From Desulfovibrio sp. (GTDB lineage Bacteria > Desulfobacterota > Desulfovibrionia > Desulfovibrionales > Desulfovibrionaceae), in NCBI GenBank assembly GCA_031275955.1, contig JAISNZ010000096.1, positions 1 through 6,288 on the forward strand: DNA of 6,288 bases. Reading direction: 5' to 3'. Below are positions 1 through 5,839 of the stretch, piece after piece. How positions within the stretch are numbered: position 1 is the first letter of the stretch; each line of letters starts with the position of its first letter. The position numbers and the translations under genes are program-made. Below the pieces are notes generated by a model, which worked only from the letters and a program-made list of their open reading frames with translations, ran no database searches and was not told the DNA's origin.

Positions 1-1226
1 GGCAGCGCGCGGGAGATGGCCTCGGCATTGGAGGAATCCAGGCTCAGCGGGTGATCGGTTTCGCTCACCAGACGGCTGACCAGATCCGGCAGAAGGGCGG
101 TTTCCTCCACCAGGGGAGCGCCCACGTTGACGTCCAGGATGGAGGCCCCAGCCGCAATTTGTTCATGGGCGAAGGCCAGGGCGGTCGTCAATTCTCCGGC
201 CTGCAGTTCGGCGCTCAGCGCCTTTTTTCCCGTGGGATTGATCCGTTCGCCAATAAGACAGAGCGGCTGCCCGATCCCGATGCGCACCAGAGAGGAGCGG
301 GAGGTGACGGCAATGCCGTCGCGCCCTGGTCTGTCCGCCGGCCTGGGCAGCGTTGAAAGCCACCCGGCCAGGGCGGCAATGTGTTCCGGCGTGGTGCCGC
401 AGCAACCGCCCACAGCCTGGGCTCCGGCTGTGGCGAAAGCGGCGGTGCGTCGGGCAAAATCTTCCGCTCCCAGGGGGAAGCGGGTTACGCCTCCCGCAAG
501 CTCCGGAAGGCCAGCATTGGGCTGAATGAGTACCGGCATGGGGGAGAAGGCCAGAAGATCCCTGGCCGCATCCTCCATTTCCACAGGCCCGGCGCTGCAG
601 TTCATGCCGATGAGATCCACGCCCATGTTGGCCAGGGAAGCGGCGCAAACCGCCACGGGAGAACCGGTCAGAGTGGTTCCCGCCTCATAGGTCATGGACA
701 CGGCCACAGGCAGGGAGCACTCCCGGCGCGCCGCAAGGACAATGGCCCTGGCCTCGGCGATATCGAACTGGGTCTCCGCCAGAACAAGGTCCGCCCCCCC
801 TGCGACCAGGCCGCGAATTTGCTCGGCGTAGGCCTGAACCATCTCTTCAAAGGCGATATCCCCCAGGGGACGGAGAAAGAGTCCCGTGGGGCCCACGCTT
901 CCGGCCACAAAAAAGGGGCGCCCGGCGCTCCGGCCCGCTTTTTCCGCCACCTTGCGGGCCGAAGCGGCCATGCGGCGGTTGAAGTCAAAGACGGCAATGC
1001 CGGCCGGCAGCTTGTAGCGCGTCCCGCCGAAAGTGTTGGTCGTCAGGACGTCCGCCCCGGCTTCGGCGTACTCGGCGTGAATGCCTTCCAGGACCGAAGG
1101 ATGGGCCAGGGAAAAGGCTTCCGGACTTTCGCCGGGAGCCAGACCCCGCATCTGGAGCATTGTTCCCATGGCGCCGTCAAAAAGAATGCGCCGGCCGGAG
1201 GCAAGAAAGGAGGAAAAGGAAGACAT
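1..1226 (-). CDS. metH: Cobalamin-dependent methionine synthase, N-terminal part (5-methyltetrahydrofolate--homocysteine methyltransferase), truncated by window edge
   Basis: MetH transfers a methyl group from 5-methyltetrahydrofolate through cobalamin to homocysteine, making methionine in the cytoplasm. The window holds 408 codons with no stop; the gene continues past the left edge. Residues ~10-295 are the homocysteine S-methyltransferase domain: the opening DGAMGTMLQ (residues 17-25) is typical, and the three expected zinc-binding cysteines are present as Cys210 (in MNCSAGP) and Cys275/Cys276 (in GGCCGTTPEH). Residues ~318-408 begin the pterin (methyltetrahydrofolate) binding domain, with IGERINPTGKK and later ILDVNVGAP. 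The cobalamin-binding and any reactivation domains would lie outside the window. The ATG at 1226-1224 is the first start in frame after an in-frame stop at 1293-1295 and gives a normal N-terminus, although no clear Shine-Dalgarno sequence precedes it. It is transcribed divergently from rpoH. Having both domains in one chain separates it from single-domain homocysteine methyltransferases such as MmuM. Confidence 0.95.
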   Translation of the reverse strand, partial: MSSFSSFLASGRRILFDGAMGTMLQMRGLAPGESPEAFSLAHPSVLEGIHAEYAEAGADVLTTNTFGGTRYKLPAGIAVFDFNRRMAASARKVAEKAGRSAGRPFFVAGSVGPTGLFLRPLGDIAFEEMVQAYAEQIRGLVAGGADLVLAETQFDIAEARAIVLAARRECSLPVAVSMTYEAGTTLTGSPVAVCAASLANMGVDLIGMNCSAGPVEMEDAARDLLAFSPMPVLIQPNAGLPELAGGVTRFPLGAEDFARRTAAFATAGAQAVGGCCGTTPEHIAALAGWLSTLPRPADRPGRDGIAVTSRSSLVRIGIGQPLCLIGERINPTGKKALSAELQAGELTTALAFAHEQIAAGASILDVNVGAPLVEETALLPDLVSRLVSETDHPLSLDSSNAEAISRAL

Positions 1227-1302
1227 GAAAACACCCGCGGGATGAAAGGAACGCTTTTTTCGCCATTCTCCGGCTTCCGGCCGGTCGCGGCGTCAAAAGT
1301 TA

Positions 1303-1331
1303 TTGAAAAGGACGGGCAAAAATTTTATGCT
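1303..1331 (+). promoter_or_regulatory. Candidate sigma-70-type promoter for the rpoH operon
   Basis: A -35-like TTGAAA (1303-1308; five of six consensus bases) is followed after exactly 17 bp by a -10-like TATGCT (1326-1331; four of six, including the first three and last T). Transcription would start near 1338, leaving a 5' leader of about 90 nt before the rpoH ATG. It is the best-spaced match I found in the divergent region and points toward rpoH. I saw no equally good promoter toward metH. This is a pattern match only, with no evidence of use. Confidence 0.5.
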
Positions 1332-1358
1332 TGCGCCTTATGGTCATATTGCCGCAAG
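1330..1358. repeat. Inverted repeat in the metH-rpoH intergenic region (possible operator or leader stem)
   Basis: CTTGCG (1330-1335) is repeated inverted as CGCAAG (1353-1358) with 17 nt between. Nested between them is a short palindrome TATG-GT-CATA (1339-1348). The structure overlaps the end of the predicted -10 element and the expected transcription start of rpoH, so it could be a repressor site or a stem in the rpoH leader. Six-base arms can occur by chance in GC-rich DNA, and I do not recognise the motif. Confidence 0.25.
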
Positions 1359-1428
1359 AAATGCGCCTGTTCTTGACCCGGCATCCCGTTGATCCTCCAC
1401 GCCGGCACGGCGGACACCAGCAGACCCG

Positions 1429-2589
1429 ATGACAAAACCAACGACTCCCCTGGATCCCTCTTCTCCGGAGGCCGCGCGCAACGCGGAGGCCGGAACCGCC
1501 AACAGCTTCTTATCCAGGAAGAAGGACTTCCCGAATCCGGCGTTGGAGCGGCATTTCCCGGAGGCCGGGGAAGAGAAGGAAGAAGATGTCCCGGACGACG
1601 ATGGTGATATCGACGACAGCCTGATCCTGGATCTCTCCGCTGACGGGGCGGACACTCCGGCCGATCTCCCCTTATCGCTCCCGGATGCTCCGGGCGCTCT
1701 GGCCGTTTTTACTCCACACCCTCCGGAAAAAGCCAGGGACAGCTTGCACCTGTACCTGCGGGAAATCAACCATTTTCCCCTCCTCCAACCGGAGGAGGAG
1801 CGGGAACTGGCTAACAGAGTCCGCGATACGGGCGATCCCGATGCCGCCTTCCGGCTCGTTTCCTCCCATCTGCGTCTGGTGGTGCGCATCGCCATGGATT
1901 TTCAGCGCAAATGGATGCAAAATGTTCTGGATTTAATACAGGAAGGTAATGTGGGCCTGGTACGGGCCGTGAGCAAATTTGACCCCGACAAGGGAATCAA
2001 ATTCTCCTACTATGCAACTTTCTGGATCAAAGCCTATATCCTGAAATTCATCATGGACAACTGGCGACTGGTCAAAATCGGAACCACCCAGACTCAGCGC
2101 AAGCTGTTTTATAACCTGAACAAGGAACGCCAGCAACTGATCGCCCGAGGATATGATCCCGATGCCGCCACTCTGGCCGAGCGCCTCCAGGTGAGCGAAG
2201 ACCAGATCATTGAAATGGAGCAGCGCCTGGACGCCTCGGACATGTCTCTGGACGCTCCAGTAAACGAAGAAGGGACAAGCGGAGCCACGCGCATGGACTA
2301 CCTGCCCGCCCTTGGCCCCGGGATAGAAGAAACCTTGGGCAACAGCCAGATCAGCCATCTGGTGCGCGAGAAACTGCAGTCTCTGGAACCTGAACTCAGC
2401 GATAAAGAGCGCTACATCCTGCAAAACCGCCTCCTGTCCGAGGAACCCGTGACCCTGCGGGAAATCGGAGAACATTTTCATATTACCAGAGAGCGGGTGC
2501 GCCAGATCGAAACACGCCTGCTGCAAAAAGTCCGGGACCATCTTTTTCGCAAGATTCAGGATTTTTCCCGTAATTGGATAGAGCAGTAA
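1429..2589 (+). CDS. rpoH: RNA polymerase sigma factor of the RpoH (sigma-32, heat shock) type
   Basis: This alternative sigma factor directs RNA polymerase to promoters and most likely controls heat-shock or protein-stress genes. Conserved regions begin near residue 105: region 1.2 (~105-135, SLHLYLREI...EEERELA), region 2 (~136-220, including DLIQEGNVGLVRAV and FWIKAYILKF), region 3 (~235-315) and region 4 with the -35-binding helix-turn-helix (~342-372, LREIGEHFHITRERVRQIE). The RpoH assignment rests on NWRLVKIGTTQTQRKLFYNL (211-230), which closely matches the sigma-32 signature around the RpoH box (QRKLFFNLR in E. coli); RpoD and RpoS lack it. At 386 aa it is about 100 residues longer than E. 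coli RpoH (284), because of an acidic, proline-rich N-terminal extension. The ATG is the first start after an in-frame stop at 1390-1392; no strong ribosome-binding site is visible. Its stop overlaps the next gene's start, suggesting co-translation. Confidence 0.9.
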   Translation: MTKPTTPLDPSSPEAARNAEAGTANSFLSRKKDFPNPALERHFPEAGEEKEEDVPDDDGDIDDSLILDLSADGADTPADLPLSLPDAPGALAVFTPHPPEKARDSLHLYLREINHFPLLQPEEERELANRVRDTGDPDAAFRLVSSHLRLVVRIAMDFQRKWMQNVLDLIQEGNVGLVRAVSKFDPDKGIKFSYYATFWIKAYILKFIMDNWRLVKIGTTQTQRKLFYNLNKERQQLIARGYDPDAATLAERLQVSEDQIIEMEQRLDASDMSLDAPVNEEGTSGATRMDYLPALGPGIEETLGNSQISHLVREKLQSLEPELSDKERYILQNRLLSEEPVTLREIGEHFHITRERVRQIETRLLQKVRDHLFRKIQDFSRNWIEQ

Positions 2590-4379
2590 TGTCCGCCTCC
2601 TGTCCCCTTTTTTTGCCCCGCCTTTGGGAACTCCGCAGCCTGAGAGCCGCGACCCGTTCCATCTTTCTCCTGTTTTTCCTGATTTTCTTCATCTCCGCCA
2701 CGGCCCTTTCCGGATGCGCGTCAAAGGTATCCACAGGAATCCACAAGCCGCTGCCGGATGACGCCCTTCAGGAGATGCATCCCTCCGGCCTGGGCCTGAG
2801 TCCGAAAGCGGAATATTTCTACTATTACCTCCTTCTTTCTGAAGGCATGCGGGACAACGATCCTCAGGTCATCCGCATCGCCCTGCGCCGCCTTCTGGAA
2901 TTGGAGCCCGAACTGCCGGTCTTTCAGGACAGCGTCACCATCCTGATGGGGTATGGGGAATACAAGGCCGCCCGTCTCGCCGCGCTTGAGGGACTGCGCC
3001 GTTTCCCCCGCGACAACGTCCTGACCCTGCTTCTGGCTGAGGCCTCCTCCGAGGACGGGGATACGCGGGAGGCCGTCCGGATTCTGGAGACGCACCTGCG
3101 GGAAGTCCCCGGGGACGTGGCCGCCGTTCAGGAACTCGCGCGCTTTTATCTCCTGCGGAACAATCTGCCCAAGGCCTCCGCCCTTCTGGACTCCATCCCC
3201 GGACAACGCCTGTCTCCGCAGGTCATCCTCCTCCGGGCCCGCATCCTGAACGGCACGGGGAATCCACGGGCCGCCAAGGCCCTGTTGCGAAAATGCCTCC
3301 GGCAGGCCGCGGCCTTCCCCCCGATCTGGCTGGAACTGGGACTGGCCTGCGAACGCCTGAACCAGCGGGAGGAAGCCCTGGCCGCCTATCGCCAGGCGGC
3401 GAAGCTGGAGTCCGGCAATCTGAAGGTCTGGCTGCGCATGATCCAGTTACATCTGGCCTCCGGCCAGACGCTTGAAGCCGGAAAAGTCTTGCGGGAGGCG
3501 CCCCCTTCCGGCGCGTTTCTCTTGCAGGCCGCCCTGTGTTTCAGCGAAGCCGGCCGGCATGAGGAGGCCGAAAACCTCCTCTCGGAAGCCGGGCGCCTCG
3601 GTGCCTCAGCCGGGGAAACAGCCCTGTATCTCTCTTTTCTGCGTCAGGCGGCCACCGGCGATCCCCTGGCCGCCGCTTCCCCTCTGGATGATGTCCCCCC
3701 GGAACACCCTCTGTATCTGGAGGCCCTGCTGCGCAAAATTCGCCTTCTCCTGGCGGGAAGGGACTTCTCCGGGGCCGCCGAGACGGCGGCCGCCAACCGC
3801 AAAAGACAACCGGAGCGCAAACCGCTCTGGAGCCTTGAGGCCTATGCCCTCTTCCAGCTGGAAGGCAGGCGGAAAGCTGAATCCCTCCTGGCCGAAGGCC
3901 TCCGGCAATACCCGGAAGATGAGGAACTCCTCTTTGCCCTCGGACAAATTCAGGATGAGAGCGGTGACAAGGACGAAGCCCTGCGCACCATGGAACGCAT
4001 TATCCTGCATCATCCCGACAACATCCAGGCGCTGAACTATGTCGGGTATACCCTGGCGGATCAGAACAAGGACCTGGCCCGGGCCCTGCGCCTGATTACC
4101 GCCGCCCTGGAACACGCCCCGGAAACGGAGTACATTGTTGACTCCCTTGCCTGGGTGCAGTATCGCCTTGGCAGATACCAGGAGGCGTGGGCGACCATCC
4201 GGCGCTGCCTGTCCCTGGGCGCCTCCGATTCCGTTGTTTGGGAACATTACGCGGAGATCGCCCTGGCTCTGGGCAAGCGTGACGAAGCCATCAGAGGCTA
4301 CACGGAAGCCGTCAGCCGGAATCCGGACAACGCGGACGCCCTGCGCACCAAGCTCACGGCCCTGACCGGTTCCCCATAA
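2589..4379 (+). CDS. TPR-repeat lipoprotein, possibly LbcA-like (outer-membrane tetratricopeptide scaffold)
   Basis: A 596-residue exported lipoprotein built almost wholly of tetratricopeptide-like helical hairpins. The N-terminus has basic residues, a hydrophobic stretch (~25-40) and a perfect lipobox LSGC with the lipidated cysteine at residue 43; Ala at +2 fits outer-membrane sorting by the E. coli rule. TPR-like repeats run from ~85 to 590, clearest at the C-terminus (~480-590: ALNYVGYTLAD, DSLAWVQYRLGRYQEA, EHYAEIALALGKRDEA). That C-terminal pattern and the following LolB-like gene recall Pseudomonas LbcA, an outer-membrane TPR lipoprotein that partners the protease CtpA in degrading cell-wall hydrolases; this parallel is an inference. 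The chosen ATG overlaps the rpoH stop by one base (TAATG), with a purine-rich GGATAGAG at 2576-2583. A TTG at 2574, five codons upstream, is a weaker alternative. No catalytic motif is visible; it probably works as a protein-binding scaffold. Confidence 0.85.
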   Translation: MSASCPLFLPRLWELRSLRAATRSIFLLFFLIFFISATALSGCASKVSTGIHKPLPDDALQEMHPSGLGLSPKAEYFYYYLLLSEGMRDNDPQVIRIALRRLLELEPELPVFQDSVTILMGYGEYKAARLAALEGLRRFPRDNVLTLLLAEASSEDGDTREAVRILETHLREVPGDVAAVQELARFYLLRNNLPKASALLDSIPGQRLSPQVILLRARILNGTGNPRAAKALLRKCLRQAAAFPPIWLELGLACERLNQREEALAAYRQAAKLESGNLKVWLRMIQLHLASGQTLEAGKVLREAPPSGAFLLQAALCFSEAGRHEEAENLLSEAGRLGASAGETALYLSFLRQAATGDPLAAASPLDDVPPEHPLYLEALLRKIRLLLAGRDFSGAAETAAANRKRQPERKPLWSLEAYALFQLEGRRKAESLLAEGLRQYPEDEELLFALGQIQDESGDKDEALRTMERIILHHPDNIQALNYVGYTLADQNKDLARALRLITAALEHAPETEYIVDSLAWVQYRLGRYQEAWATIRRCLSLGASDSVVWEHYAEIALALGKRDEAIRGYTEAVSRNPDNADALRTKLTALTGSP

Positions 4380-4424
4380 TTCCGGTTCCGGAGAAAAATT
4401 GGCCTCCTGTATGCGGCAACACCC

Positions 4425-5237
4425 ATGATCTCCAAAATCTTTATCTCGATTCTCTCCCTGTTCCTGTTCTCCGCCTGTGCGCTGCCGCGGCAAGATCCCC
4501 CAAGAGACGCCGACGAAGCCCGGCGCGTCTGGCAGCGTTTCACAGCCAGGGACAACGCGGCGGAAACCGGCGCCGGCCCCTTCCGCATCGCCGGCACCCT
4601 GCGCTACACCGACGCCGATGGACACAGCACCCGCGTCTCTTCCCTGCTCTGGGGCAACGGGGACCCCGGCTCTCCCTATCCCCTGCGGCTGGATCTCATC
4701 GCCGGAGTCGGGAACGTAGTCGCCAAGATCCATGAGACCGAATCATCTTTCCTGGCCTATGTGCCAGACGACAATACCGCCTATGTCCGTTCCCGGGATC
4801 TGTATACCCTTCTCGCCTTCGGCGTGCCGATTCCACTGACTCTCGGCGATCTGACCCTGCTCCTCACCGGCCGCGGCGGCGCCCTTTTTCTGTCCGAAAA
4901 TAACGGCGGCGCAACCGCCCTGCCCGAACGGCACAGCGCAACGGAGGCCGGATTTTCCTACGTCATCACCCAGGCAATCCTGCCTGGGATTCTGGAACTT
5001 TCCCCGACAGGCGCCCTGCTCTCCTGGCGTGAAGAGCGCGCCGACGGCTGGCGCATCCAGTTCGAACCCAGCACGGACAATCCCGCGATCCTCAGACGCC
5101 TGCGCATTGAACATGCCGCAGGGCATTCCGCCCTCATCGTCATCCGGGAATTTGAGCGGCTTCCCGAGGCCTTCTCTCCTGGCCAGCTTGCCCTGTCCCT
5201 GCCCCGGGACGCCACGATCAGAGAATTGGAAGAGTAA
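4425..5237 (+). CDS. LolB/LolA-like outer-membrane lipoprotein (candidate lipoprotein-insertion factor)
   Basis: A 270-residue lipoprotein: a short signal peptide (MISKIFISILSLFLF) leads to a lipobox-like FSAC with the lipidated cysteine at residue 18 (Phe at -3 is less usual than Leu). The mature part looks like the LolA/LolB fold, an open beta-barrel that binds lipoprotein acyl chains: FRIAGTLRYT (53-62), a WG-containing strand (~72-78), PLRLDLIAGVGNVVAKI (86-102), then a Gly-Val-Pro-rich turn and a hydrophobic stretch ending in LLLTGR (~132-150) as in LolB. LolB accepts lipoproteins from the carrier LolA and inserts them in the outer membrane. Following a TPR lipoprotein supports this, as the same pair occurs in Pseudomonas. 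Identity to true LolB is probably low, so the symbol is withheld; another lipoprotein of this fold (such as DUF4292-type) is the alternative. It starts 45 nt after the TPR gene without a clear Shine-Dalgarno; the only nearby in-frame upstream codon is CTG at 4407. Confidence 0.65.
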   Translation: MISKIFISILSLFLFSACALPRQDPPRDADEARRVWQRFTARDNAAETGAGPFRIAGTLRYTDADGHSTRVSSLLWGNGDPGSPYPLRLDLIAGVGNVVAKIHETESSFLAYVPDDNTAYVRSRDLYTLLAFGVPIPLTLGDLTLLLTGRGGALFLSENNGGATALPERHSATEAGFSYVITQAILPGILELSPTGALLSWREERADGWRIQFEPSTDNPAILRRLRIEHAAGHSALIVIREFERLPEAFSPGQLALSLPRDATIRELEE

Positions 5238-5247
5238 CCCCCTTCGC

Positions 5248-5253
5248 AGGAAG
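5248..5253 (+). promoter_or_regulatory. Ribosome-binding site of rpiB
   Basis: AGGAAG lies 6 nt before the ATG at 5260. It fixes that codon as the rpiB start, although the reading frame is open further upstream, inside the preceding gene, to an ATG at 5029. Confidence 0.7.
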
Positions 5254-5259
5254 CCCCCC

Positions 5260-5697
5260 ATGGACACACCGGCCCTTTTCATCGCTTCGGATCATGCGGG
5301 TTTTTCCCTCAAACAGGATCTACTCGCCCATTTGAGGGAAAAATCCCGGAACATTCAGGACCTCGGCCCGGCTTCCGACCTCAGCGCGGATTACCCGGAC
5401 TATGCCCGTACCCTGTGCGCCAGAATCCTGGCCGCTAACGCCTTCGGCATCCTCATTTGCGGCACGGGAATCGGAATGTCCATCGCCGCCAACAGACATC
5501 AGGGCATCCGGGCCGCCTTGTGCCTGCATGAGTTTCAGGCCGAAGCGGCCCGGCGGCATAATGACGCCAAAATCCTGTGTCTGGCGGCCCGCCTGACCGC
5601 CCCGCCCCTGGCCCGCGCCCTGGTTGACGTCTTTCTCGCCGCCCCCTTTGAAGGCGGCCGGCACCAACGCCGCATTGCCCTTATCGATCAGGTCTGA
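5260..5697 (+). CDS. rpiB: Ribose-5-phosphate isomerase B
   Basis: RpiB interconverts ribose 5-phosphate and ribulose 5-phosphate in the non-oxidative pentose phosphate pathway (cytoplasm). The 145-residue length is typical of the RpiB/LacAB family. Family landmarks are in place: SDHAGF (10-15, Asp11/His12 in the phosphosugar site), the catalytic cysteine Cys67 in ICGTGIGMSIAANR (66-79), RRHNDAKIL (98-106) with His100 and Asn101, and the C-terminal EGGRHQRR (131-138) with phosphate-binding arginines. It matches E. coli RpiB well; allose-6-phosphate isomerase activity or a LacA/LacB role is unlikely because no sugar-uptake genes are nearby. The ATG at 5260 has a good ribosome-binding site and gives the expected N-terminus; the frame is open to an ATG at 5029, but that would add 77 residues overlapping the lipoprotein gene. 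It sits 22 nt after that gene, consistent with one operon. Confidence 0.95.
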   Translation: MDTPALFIASDHAGFSLKQDLLAHLREKSRNIQDLGPASDLSADYPDYARTLCARILAANAFGILICGTGIGMSIAANRHQGIRAALCLHEFQAEAARRHNDAKILCLAARLTAPPLARALVDVFLAAPFEGGRHQRRIALIDQV

Positions 5698-5720
5698 TAC
5701 GAGGAAGGCGCTTGGGTATC

Positions 5721-5733
5721 GGGGCTCAGCCCC
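5721..5733 (+). other. Small GC hairpin after rpiB
   Basis: GGGGC (5721-5725) and GCCCC (5729-5733) form a perfect five-pair stem around a TCA loop, 23 nt after the rpiB stop. No run of T follows, so it does not look like a standard intrinsic terminator; it may stabilise the 3' end of the upstream message or be chance in GC-rich DNA. Confidence 0.3.
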
Positions 5734-5762
5734 AGAGCGCGTCAGGGGCATGTCGGTCCTGT

Positions 5763-5803
5763 CCGTCCGCGCTGTTGGGAGGACGGCCCCGGGCTCCCAT
5801 TTT
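5763..5803 (+). other. Two competing hairpins in the cysS leader (possible weak terminator or attenuator)
   Basis: CCGTCC (5763-5768) can pair with GGACGG (5781-5786). An alternative stem pairs GGGAG (5777-5781) with CTCCC (5794-5798), followed at once by ATTTTG. The two stems share position 5781 and interleave, so they would largely exclude each other. The T-run is only four bases, so termination would be weak at best. I see no T-box core or other known riboswitch sequence. Confidence 0.25.
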
Positions 5804-5830
5804 GAAAAAAAGCTTTCCGCCTTGCCCTCT

Positions 5831-5834
5831 GGAG
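5831..5834 (+). promoter_or_regulatory. Ribosome-binding site of cysS
   Basis: GGAG lies 5 nt before the ATG at 5840, supporting that start over in-frame upstream codons at 5750 (ATG) and 5822 (TTG). Confidence 0.65.
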
Positions 5835-5839
5835 CCCGC

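Noticed and set aside
1227..1345. SAM or SAH riboswitch in the metH leader
   Set aside because: The leader is short and I could not find the conserved core bases or pairing of the known SAM or SAH riboswitches; only a five-pair GC hairpin is present.
381..1376. Long plus-strand open frame (331 codons) across the metH region
   Set aside because: It lies antisense to metH, whose frame shows the Hcy-methyltransferase and pterin-domain motifs with all three zinc cysteines. The plus-strand translation is Gly/Arg/His-rich with no family motif.
1933..2541. Minus-strand open frame (202 codons) antisense to rpoH
   Set aside because: The plus strand here encodes the most conserved sigma regions 2-4; the antisense translation has no recognisable motif.
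1429..2589. Annotation as housekeeping sigma factor RpoD or as RpoS
   Set aside because: The NWRLVKIGTTQTQRKLFYNL segment matches the sigma-32 signature including the RpoH box; the protein lacks an RpoD-like long non-conserved region between regions 1 and 2.
3606..4733. Long minus-strand open frame (375 codons) antisense to the TPR and LolB-like genes
   Set aside because: It spans two well-supported genes on the other strand; its Gly/Gln-rich translation shows no domain and looks like a shadow of GC-rich codon use.
5029..5259. N-terminally extended rpiB starting at 5029
   Set aside because: It would overlap the lipoprotein gene by about 200 nt and add 77 residues not found in RpiB; the ATG at 5260 has its own ribosome-binding site.
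5698..5839. T-box riboswitch or tRNA gene upstream of cysS
   Set aside because: No T-box core or antiterminator sequence, and no cloverleaf or T-loop (GTTCRA) pattern; the gap is also short for a T-box.
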